Origin: Phaseolus vulgaris
Taxonomy: Eukaryota; Streptophyta; Magnoliopsida; Fabales; Fabaceae
Length of the DNA stretch: 64,000 bases
Direction: 5' to 3'
Assembly (NCBI RefSeq): GCF_000499845.2
Contig: NC_023758.2
Location: 49,314,921 to 49,378,920, forward strand
Shown: piece by piece, positions 40,401 through 52,400 of the stretch
How positions within the stretch are numbered: the stretch's first letter is position 1
How the letters are laid out: the number at the start of each line of letters is the position of its first letter
Made by a program: the position numbers and the translations under genes
The notes under the pieces: generated by a model
What the model was told of the DNA's origin: nothing
The model's database searches: none
The model's input: only the letters and a program-made list of their open reading frames with translations

Positions 40401-43400
40401 TATCTTTGTTTTAAAAAATAACTTATGCTAAGCATCACTATTAATTTTGTCATCTGAGCTAGTTTGACACCTTAAAATCCACCAATCATTTGTCATTACA
40501 TGAAACATAACAGAAAAGAGAAAAGAGAGGAATACAAAACATGGGGGACCAAACCAAATCTCATGTAAGAAAAAGGAACACAACCTATCGATAACACTAA
40601 ATATATGGAGTTTCCTGACTAGTAATTATAGTGGTATGGTCTGATAATCCTCAAGCCTTCATATCCAATGCCTCATTTTTTGGACCTTGGATCCTTGATT
40701 GTGCTTGCTTCAAAGTCCTTTTAGTGTATGTTTTTCATTTAGGTAAATATACTCGTATAAAACAATTGACTCATCAATTAAAATTTTACAATGCAAAAGA
40801 AGATTTGTCCTCCCAATTTTAGTGTTTTTCTAAGCTCACAATATTCTTCATCATGCTTCATGTGCAAAAATCCCTAATATGTATTTTTCTTGGTTACTCT
40901 TGTAGCAATAAGGACTACAAATGTTTCGCTCCACAACTTCAATTGTATTTGATCCCTATATTGATGTTTCTTTCTATTAAAATATTCTCTCTTTTTTCAC
41001 TGTTAAAGATATTTCTCTAGATGTTCCACATGTACTTTTAGCCTAACTTGTTGCTCAGGTTGCAACAACACCTTTTATTCCTAGACATCCTCCACTACTC
41101 ACATGTCAATGACACATCTTCGTCTATAGTGTGATTGCCAACATTGGGGTCACCTCTTTGGCCTGACCTCTACCTCAATGGTAGCAACGATAACATGTTC
41201 TTGTTTGTTGTTTGCGGGCACCAAAAACTTAACTCCCAAGATCAGGAGCTCTGAAACCAACTTGAAATACGTAGGAAACAAAAACTAATTTTACCTATAA
41301 CAATCACAACAACTACAAACTAAGGGTTTCAGTTTGCTTAGGTGTTTCTTCGATAGAGGTGTTGCCTAATCATCACTTGACATTGTCGTTTCTTAGCGAA
41401 AGTATGCCTTTCACATCTTTGCTTAATTGGGCATGCTTGATTGTCACCCAAGTGACACTCCCAAGGAGCATTATTTTATTGTGTTAATGATGCATAAATA
41501 GATAATATTTTGTTTCGTCTAAATTATTATTTCAATAAATACAAAATGTTTTTGTATTGTGATTTTCAACCTAAGAAATTTATTATTCTATATCAGTTCA
41601 TTGAGGCATGTTTAGTAGAAATAATTGATCATTTCAATGAAATATGCTTCTTGAAATATAAAATAAATGGTTAATTTTAGAAAAAAAATTCACGAATTAA
41701 TACAAATGTCACTATCAGATTATTATTACACATTAAATGTATTTTTTTTAATTTACAAACAATTTCAGAAGTCATTCTGCATAATTTAGAACACTTTACA
41801 TTGCATTAATGGAGGAAATAGTATGAATGTATTGGTTGTATTTGTGCACTTACTAAAGATATGCACCAAAAAAAAATCTTATTTTGGTGTCAATTGAAAT
41901 CTTTTTGTTATTTTGGTACTTTTTAGAGATTGCGAATATATCAACAGAGGTGTGAAATGTTTGACACAGTCATTCACTCCTACACTTCTTGCCAGTACAC
42001 TTGGGATGAACCCTGCTATCCTCGTCGACTTATTGTGGAGGTAATTTTTTTTTCACAAAAAAGAAACTTCAAATTACTTGACCCTAAAAATGATAACCAC
42101 AATTGAAGGTACCTGGAGAGCGTGTTTTGGGATCATACGACCTTGATGATGTTAAACAATATATGCCTGTCTACCTACCATCAACCTCTGAGGTAAACCA
42201 TTTAACATTTTCTAAGTCGTTTTTTCTTTTGACAATATGTTCTTTTTGTGCATCATTTATTCAGTGCATGTTACAAATCTTTGGTGATGATCTCTTTTAA
42301 TATCTAAATAGTAAGAGTGTTTTATTTCCTTTATGTTGAATGATTTTAACATGTTACATGCTCATTAATATTGAAAATATTTTAGGTGTAGAAGGGGTAG
42401 TTTTTTCCTTTTCCTTTAATATGGTATCTAGAACATAGGGTTAAGGTTCAATTTTTATTGGTGAACCCACTGTTCATTGGAATTTTCCAACCACCGCCTC
42501 GCCGGATTTGCCATCGAACCCTTGTGGGAACCGATGCCGGACCCTAGCTAGAACTGCTGCCGCCAATTGACTGGTGACTGAATTTGTCCTTATCCTCTAT
42601 GGCTTCTTCCGCTTCCGTTGCCACTGTGGCTTCTTCCACTGTTGCTGCCACTATGGCTTCTTCCCATTATGTCGGATCCGTCTATTTATACTAATTATGT
42701 CAATGTTCATCTCTCCATTGACAAATTGGATAGAACAAATTATGAATCTTGGACCTCAGATATTAAATTATGGCTTAAGAGTCTAGGTTATGTTGATCAT
42801 CTTACCCATCCCAATGTTGCTGAAAATGAGGTTTCCCGTTGGTTGAAAATTGATGTTCACTTGGGCACAAAATTGACATATGTTATGCCTTACATGGTCG
42901 TCCTCCTAAATCTGTTGTGCTTGCTCCTGTGCAACCTTCTACAGTGGACCATACTTCAATTGATACCCCAAGCCAGCCTGCTATTTTCAATGAATTTCTT
43001 AAATGGTACGAGGATCGTAAGAACCCTAGTTCCACGACTTTTGTTGCACATTCAGTTACATCTTTTGTTGGCCTCACTCGCTGTACTTCCCTTGGCCCGT
43101 GGGTTCTAGATTCAGGTGCCACAAATCACATTACTGGTAATCAATCTTTTTTCTCTTCCCTATCTACTACGGAATATTTACTTTCGGTTACCATGGCCAG
43201 TGGATATAGGGTATTATTAATCTCTTTCCTTCTTTATCTATTGATAATGTTCTTTATGTCCTTGGGTCTCCATTTAACTTATTATCCATTAATCGTCTCA
43301 CTCGTTCCCTTTATTGTGTTATTTCTTTTACCAAAGATTTTGTTTCTTTACAGGACCGGAGTTTGGGACGGATGATTGGCACTGGATGTGAGTCTCATGT

Positions 43401-46400
43401 ACTTTATCAACTACAGATCTTTGTACATGTTGGCAGGGTTATGGATTCTCCATCTCTCATTCATGCTCGGTTGGGTCATCCTAGTCTTGCCAAGATGCAG
43501 CAACTTGTTCCAAGTTTGTCTAATGTGTCTAGTTTATCGTGTGAGTCATGTAAGTTAGGGAAGCACATTCGTAGTTCTTTCCTAGTAGTGTCTCACAACG
43601 TGCCTAGTTCACTTTGACATTTGGGGACCAAGTCGTATTAAGTCTAATTTAGGATTTCAGTATTTTGTTACTTTTATAAATGAAAAACCGTTCTGAGTTG
43701 TTTTCTATATTTCAAATATTTTACAATGAAATTAAAAATCAATTTGGAATTTTCATTCAAATTTTGCGTAGTGATAATGGACGTGGGTATCTTTCTCGTT
43801 CTTTTAAAAAATTTATGTCTTCTCATGATATTCTTCATCAAACTTCAAGTGCTTATAAACCTCAACAAAATGGGGTAGCTGAGTGCAAGAATAGACATGT
43901 TGAAACAACTCGTACTATTTTAATCCATGGTGATGTTCCTCAGCGTTTTTGGGGTGATGTTGTTCTTAGTGCATGTTATCTCATTAATCGCATGTCATCT
44001 TCAATTTTAGATGACAAAATTCCTCATTCTATTTTATTTCCACACGACTCTCTCTAGTCTTTACCTTCTAAAGTTTTTGGGTCCACACGCTTTGTTCAAA
44101 TTTTAGTCCTAGTCTTGATAAATTATCTCCTACGTCACACAAATGTGTCTTTTTAGGGTTCACTAGATCACAAAAAGGATATAAATGTTTCTCACCTTCT
44201 CTAAACCGTTATTTTATTTCAGCAGATGTCACCTTCAATGAATCTTCCCTTTACTTTTAGTCCTGCCCATCTCGTTGTATGCCTTCATCTAATTAAGTTA
44301 ATATTCTTCTTGTTGTGCCTAGTGCACCTAAAGATTCACCACCGCCACCAACTCTTCAGGTGTATAGTCGTCGTCAAACGTCTTATCGTCCATCAGATGA
44401 CTCTTCTAGTGCCAACACCTCATCCCCCTCCACTTCCAACAGTTGAACCCTAATCTTCCTATTGCTATCTGTAAAGGTATACATTCTACCCGTAATCCCT
44501 TTCCCCATTATATTGATTTGTTGAGTTACCATAGACTATCTCAACACTTTTATACCTGCCTTTTGTCTATTTCTTCTGTCTCCATTCCAAAATTTCTAAG
44601 TGATGCCTTAGCTCATCCTGGTTGGCATCATACCATGCTTGATGAAATGAATGTGCTTCAGAATAATGGAACTTGGAAACTTGTTCCTTTACCATCTAGG
44701 AAATCTGTTGGTCCTGATGATACTATTGATCGTCTCAAAGCTCGTCATGAGGCTAAGGGTTATACCAAATTTTTGGTTTAGACTATGGTGATACTTTTTC
44801 TCCAGTAGCAAAAATGGCTTTTGTTTTCTTATTCATAGCTATGGTTGCTTTTCGACAATGACCTCTTTATCAACTGGGTGTCAAAAATGTCTTTCTTAAT
44901 GGGGATTTGCAAGAAGAAATTTATATGGAGTAACCTCCCGGTTTTGTTTCTCAGGAGGAGTCTTCTAGATTGGTATGTAGTCTTCGTAAATCCTTATATG
45001 GCCTGAAGTAGTCTCCTAGTGCTTGTTTCGAAAATTTAGCAATGTTCTTCAATAGTTTGGTATGACTCGCAGTGAAGCAGATCATTAAGTTTTTTATCGT
45101 CACTGAAGTGCTGCATGTATCTATCTTGTAGTATATGTTAAAGACATTGTTCTTAAAGGCAGTGATCACCATGGCATCTCACAAATAAAAGAACACCTTT
45201 GTCAACACTTTCGGACCAAAGATCTTGGCAAACTCAGATATTTCTTCGGGATTTAGGTAGCACAATCCAATACTGGTATTGTTATCTTTCAAAGAAAATA
45301 TGCATTGGATATTTTGGAGGAAATTGGGTTAATGAATTCGATATCTGTTGATACTCCCATGGATCCCAATGTCAAGCTTCTACCCAATCAGGGGGAGACT
45401 CTTTCAGATCCTGAGAAGTACAGGAGATTAGTTGGAAAATTGAACTATCTCACTGTTACTTGTCCTGAGATTTCCTTTGCAGTCAGTGTAGTGAATCAAT
45501 TTCTTAATTTTCCATGTGAAGATCATTGGAATGCAGTCATTCGTATACTGAAGTACATTAAAGACACTCCTGGAAAAGGTTTGTTATATGGTCATAATAA
45601 CCATACTAAAGTCGTTTGTTATTCAAATGCTAATTGGGTTGGATCTCCATCTGATAGAAGATCAACTTCCGGTTATTGTGTCTCCATTGGTGATAATTTG
45701 ATCTCTTGGAAGAGGAAGAAACAAAGTGTTGTGGCGAGATCTAGTGCAGAAGCAGAATATAGAGTTATGGCCTCAGCGAGCTTATTTGGCTTAAACAGTT
45801 ACTTAAAGAATTGAAATTTGGAGAGGTCACTTAAATGACACTTCTTTGTGATAATCAGGCTGCTCTTCGTATTAGCTCAAATCTAATTTTTCACGAAAGG
45901 ACCAAACATGTTGAGATTGATTGTCATTTCATTCGAGAAAATATTATATTGGGAGATATCAAGAGTGGGTTTGTTAATTTAAATAATCAATTAACAGATA
46001 TTTTTACTAAACCCTTACGAGGACCTAGGATTGATTACATTTGTAACAAGTGAGTACATATGATCTATATGCACCAACTTGAGGGGGAGTGTTAGATATT
46101 ATAGATATTGTTAGATATTTCATATTTATGTAATGGGCTTAACCCATATGTTTCTTTTCCTATATAAACATAATCCTATGTGTTTAATATGCACAAGGGA
46201 TTTATCCTATTCTTTCTTTTCCTTTAATACTCTCCATCATTAGCCATTATTAGATTTACCTTTATTATACTTTGAATGACTGTAAATAAAAGATTTACAT
46301 GTGTGATTAAACACACAATTCACAAGAATAGAGAATATTTTTAATATATAATCCTATATTATGAGATATCATCCAAAAATTTTAATATCGTATTTTCTAA

Positions 46401-49400
46401 TTATGCTAATTGGTACTAAGTAATAGTACTCATTGGTTCATTCTCTCTTCATGGTATCATTTTTTTTTTCTCTTTGTGCTTATCAGCTCTTAATATGTAA
46501 TGCACTCATTCCTTGTGATTTACATAGTGAAAAATTCTACATTTAGAATTTTTTATATTGTTAGATATTTTTAGTCTTGGTAATTACGCAATTCTAAAAT
46601 TTACATAATTATGGTAACTAGGAAATTAGTTATAACCCATCTTTATTTTATTTCTATTAAAATAGGTGCAATGCCCATGTTAAAACACCAGTATTTTGTC
46701 TTTTTCTCCTACTTTGCAGCATCTCTTATCAATGAAAAAACAACACAAAGAGTTGTTCGTAAGGACACCTGTTTTCAATAATTATAGGAGAGGTTTTGAA
46801 AGTTGATTTAACAAGCTGATCAAAGCTATTTTGTTGATAAGAATGATATTGTAGTTGGTCTAAATACACATTTGAATTCTACCAATTTTACAGATACAAA
46901 ATTCTTGCACTGATGTCTAGGTTCCATAAATTTGATTTTCTAATGTTAGCATATGCAAATATTGATTTCAGAAGCCCGAGAGGACTTTCTATTTATCAGT
47001 ACACGCAGAGGGAGCAACAAAGGTGACTAGAATGTAGTTAGATTTCATCTTATCCGACCTTAAAAAATACATTTCTTGACCTCATGGTTATTTATGCATA
47101 TATTTTCAGGTCCTTAGTGTTCTTGATTCAAATTACCACATCTTTAATGACGTGAAGAAGTCAAGTGTTGTGCATGCTACAGAGAAAAGGTTGTATGATC
47201 AAAATGTAGTAGGGGCATCAGAATACAAGGAGAAAATATCAATTTTTGTTCCATGTATTGGGATTTCACTGATTGATTCATACTCACAGGTAACTGAACT
47301 GACAACTTTCTTTTCAGGATCTCTGCTATTCCACTATCTCTGTTAATTATACTTTTATTTATGTAGGAAGTGCTTTTTGCCTACATTAAGGATGTTCAAA
47401 TGAATCTACTGCAAAGTTTGGATAGGCAATGTCTTTCCTTGATGATATCATTCTTACAAATTGACAACCAATTGCGCTTTACTCCATATCCAGTATTGCT
47501 ATCCTTCGATGGTGGATACAGATCTGGCCAAGTTGATAATTTGAAGTCTAGGGATGATGTTACAAGAACAAAAAATTTGAGTCAAATGAGCAGCTCTTCT
47601 GTTCCTGTGTTATGCCTAGAAATATCAAAGTGGAGGAAAAAAGACATTTCATTTATTTCATATGAATACGTAAAATTGAGGTTTCTATTTTCTAACTTTG
47701 TTGCATGTTTACAGTTTACTGTTACTGCTTTGATTTTTTGTTGATTATGTACTTTGAAGTCAATTCTTACATATTATGCTTAATTTTTGCAGAATAGAAG
47801 ATTTCCGTCTTGAGATTGAACAAGAAGTCATATTGAGCTTGTTTGAATTTTTCACAAATGTCTGTTCAGTGCTGCAATATGGAATCATGCCATCTTCAGA
47901 TCACTATGATGGAGCATCTCTAGAGAATTCATCCTCATTTGTTCAAACTAGTGAGAAATTCAGATTAAGTGCTGACCAATGTCCTCCAAGAATTGCTCCG
48001 ATGTTCAATGGAAAGCATAAAAGGATTGCATCTTTGCCTTCCATTGTTCCAATTGGAGCCCCATGGCAGGAGATCTATCTGTTGGCCAGAACCCAGAAGA
48101 AAATTTATATTGAAATGCTTGAATTATCACCAATCAAGTTGACTTTAAGGTCACTTGCTCATTTTAGGTTTTTTCCAACTGCAGTATTCAGTTTCTACGT
48201 GTACTATTTCTGAGAAAATGACATAAATTGTACAAATGCAGTTTTTCCAGTGCCCCATGGATGCTTCGAAATAGGATCCTGACACCCAAGGAATTTCTCA
48301 TCCATGTAAGTAGTATTCTATTTTTCTTTTTGAAGTAATATTGCACTGTTAAAGTACCAATGAGAGTTGAGGCCTAGTTAAGAATATATGACCAAAGTAG
48401 TTCTTATTAGATTTGGGCAATGCTTTCCTCTGGCCACCAAGAAATGTCTAGTTCTGGAAACTTCTTGTACCAAATATTTAGTCCTGGGCATGAGGGGGGG
48501 TGATTAACACATAAAGTGGTTATTCTTTAACAGCTTATTTTTAATAATTACAGAGAGGTCTTATGGCTCTTGCTGATGTTGAGGGAGCACATATTTATTT
48601 AAAGGATTTAATCATTTCACATCATATGGCTAGTTTGGAATCCATTCAGGAGATTCTAATTAGGCATTACAACCGCCAACTACTTCATGAGACTTACAAG
48701 GTATAAAAATGATTTATATTTCAAAGTCATGTATCTTCATTATTCAGATTAGAAATGCTAATTATGCATGAATTCCCAAAATCATTAAAATCTTGTCAAT
48801 TATCTGTTAACTTTTGTAACATGTTCATTCTTTCTATTAATGTATCTCATATATTGACAAATTTAAATTGGGATTGAAACTTTTTAGTTGAAAATATTTT
48901 AGCTCCTATTGGAATGATTAATTTTCTTATAATTGAATTGTAAGGTTCCAATGAAACATAATGAGCTAATTTTTTTAAAATTATTACTTACTATTATGTC
49001 TTAATGTATTGCATTAAGCAGTCCAGTTTCATATCTGTATAACACAACTTTCCACTGTTTCCTAAATTTGAAGTTGTTTGGTTCGGCTGGTGTCATTGGT
49101 AATCCCCTGGGCTTTGCAAGGAGCATGGGCCTTGGCATTAGAGATTTCTTGTCTGTGCCTGCAAAGAGCATTGTGAGGGTAAATGTCCTATATGCTGCCC
49201 CTTTTTATTTACTTATGATATCCTTGCATAACTATTTTAGCACTATTGGATCAATTTACAGAGCCCTACTGCACTTATCATGGGCATGGCTCAAGGCACC
49301 ACTAGTCTTTTAAGCAACACAGTGTATGCTATTAGTGATGCAGCTTCTCAATTCAGCAAAGCTGCACGCAAGGTGTTTCTTGGTTTGATTTAATCAATGT

Positions 49401-52400
49401 TTGACTTGTAAGATTTAGTTATTTACTTTAAATCATTGGTAGTCTATTTTGTGTAGGGTATTGTTGCATTTACATATGATGATCAAGCAGTTTCAAGGAT
49501 GGAAAAACACCAGACAACTGTAGCTTCTGACAGTAAAGGTGTAATTAATGAAGTCTTAGAGGTATGTCAATTATTTCATGTTTAATCTTTCCCAAAAATG
49601 TGTGTCCATTTATGAACGAGAGTACGGGCTTTAATGATCTTATCTAACCTCTCGTACTTGTAGTGGAGTTCTTCAAGATACACTCCAGTACCTCCTCGAA
49701 TGCACCTATTAAATTTATACTCACTTGAATTAGCATTTGGAATTTAGAATTGATTTCCCAACAAATACATGAAAATAACTAATTCCAAGTGTTTGTTACG
49801 GATTGTTAGGTTACACATAGAGGAGTTAGTTAGAATTAGAATAGTCACGAGTTTGTTATTTGATTTGCTAGTTACATATAAATAAGAAAGAAGGAGGGGG
49901 GAGGGGCAGTGTGTAATATTTTTGTAGATTGAGCTTTAGCTCTTTGTGAAGGGAAAGCCCTTGAAGGAGAGAGTGCTCTCCTATTTCTTGTTCTTTTCTG
50001 TCTATTCAATAAAAACCCTTCTTTTCTTCTCTTCATAATACTTTGCCGGATCTGAAAAACAGAGAGTGAGGAAGAAAAGATGGAACAGAGAATGGAGGGA
50101 GTAGAGAAGTTTATCAGCGAACAGGGGAGATGGAATTCGTAAATGAGAGCGGAAATTCTGGGGTTGAAGGAAGGCATGTTGGACCTGAAAGAGATAAAAG
50201 AAATGCTGCAGGACATCAAGAAAGGAGACAAAATGTCTAAGGGAGGAGAGAAATCTGTTAGAACGGACACCAAGTAGCCTTCTAGACTTGAAAGAAATTA
50301 AAGAATTGCTTCGGGACATCAAGAAAAGGGACAGAATGTCGGAGGGAGGAGAGAAATCTGTTAATGGTGAAGAGAAGAAGACCCAAGATGTGGGAGAAGG
50401 TCCAGATATGAAGAATCACACCCTCTGCAGCGAAGAAAAAACCAACAATGAAGTGAGATTTACAAGAGAAACTGAAATGATAAGGGCAGAAGGGGATGCA
50501 TCAATAAAGGAAGTGAAGACTATGTGCTATAATGATCTTTTTCTTGATAGTCCAATTATAGAGCTAACCAGTAAGAAAGTTGAAGGTGGAGATGCAACCA
50601 AGCATCATTTTTTCCCAAATTCAGATTTACTTCATATGCATAAGAAATCATTGTGGGATCAAGATTTTATAATGAAGGTGGGTAGAACATCAATGACATA
50701 AGAATCTTGGAATTTCAACTTACTGGGTACAAAGACTTTTATACAAAACCCCCACTCATTCCCACCACCACCTAAGCGTCCAGACCTGAATTTGCATGCA
50801 GTAGCCAATGGGTTCCCTCCCTAAGATAGACAATATCAAAAAATACTTCCAGGAACCGTAGATAAAGATCATGGTGTTGAAGATGAGCCACGGAGACAAG
50901 GTTCCACCGTTCCAACCTTGAGGACAAGGTTGTTTTTTGGAAGAGTGTATGGTTAGGTTACACATAGAGGAGGAGTTAGTTAGAATTAGAATAGTCATGA
51001 GTTAGTTACTTGATTTGCAAGTTAGTTACTTGTTCTTTTCTTTCTATTCATTAAAAACCTTTCTTTTCTTCTCTTTTTAATTCTTGGTTCCTAACACGGT
51101 ATCTCTCCCTATTCTTCATAATTATTGTAATTGAGCAAATAAGATATTTGTGGTTATTATTTTATTAGTTTTAGTATAATTAAATATAGTTAGTTTGCAC
51201 AGATGTTAGCTTTTACATCTGTTTAGCTATTATTAACAATAGCTATGATGTTAGCGGTGCTTATATATTAGTCTGTAAGACATTAGCTATTATTAACAAG
51301 TGTCATGAAATAATAAGAGTTTCAATTTGTTCCTCTTGTTCGTTTTCCTCTAAGATGATATCTAGACATGTTTTTTCGAGGATCCATCTTCTTCAACTCT
51401 AGGGTTTGTCTTTGTTGCCTTCTTTTGTGATTTTGCTCTTGCGTCTCATGTGATTTTCTCTCGTGACTCTTGTGTTTTCACTCTCGTAATTCTTCGTGGT
51501 TTTGCATTCACGACGTCTTCCTCTGTTCCTATGGCTTCCGCTTCGTGATCATTTCCAACCTCCATTGCTAAAAGCTTGATGACTCGAATTATCTTCATTG
51601 GCAACAACATGTTGAACCATTAGTCAAATCACACAAGCTGCTTCAGCGATCTGTTGTGAATCTTGTGGTTTCACCTTGTTATCTCACTGAAAACAATCGT
51701 ACACTTGATTGTGTTAATCTCGAATATAAAGCATGGGAAGTTTAGGACCAAACATTACTTGTTTGGCTTCAGTCTACTCTCTAAGTTCATTCTTTCTCGC
51801 GTCCTTGGCTCCAATCTGAGGTTTCGGAGAAGAGCCATTTTAATTTTAGTATGGTGCTTATCCTTGCCAACATCTCTTGTGAATTACATATTCTTTGAAA
51901 TTAAGTTTAGGTCTAACTCAATCTTACAAAACTGGTTCATAAGATGATGTAAGTATCTACTTATCTTCTGTAATTTGGTTATATCTCTAGTTGACATAAA
52001 ATTTCCAATACATTTCCTCACATTAATAATAGGACATTTCTAACATGAAACTAGACATGGTTGTAGATAATTCAGTTAGTGTTCCAATGACTAGACAAAT
52101 CTAACAAACTTCTTTAGTGTAGGTTATGGTACCATCTTAAAATATGGTTTTGTAGGGTTGAGTAAGACATTTTAAATTATATGTATTAACAGTTTAACTT
52201 AATATAAGGAAGTGACACTTATTATACGTAGCGTCTTCTGCCTGTGCAATTTTGGTATTCTGCATTTCCACCACTATATCTATTCCTGCTTCCATTTATT
52301 GTCATTAATGCTATTTATTCGAAGTTTTTTATATGATTTTGTTATATTGATGTTTTTCTGCTCACCTATGTTGTTTATAGGGACTCACTGGTCTTCTCCA

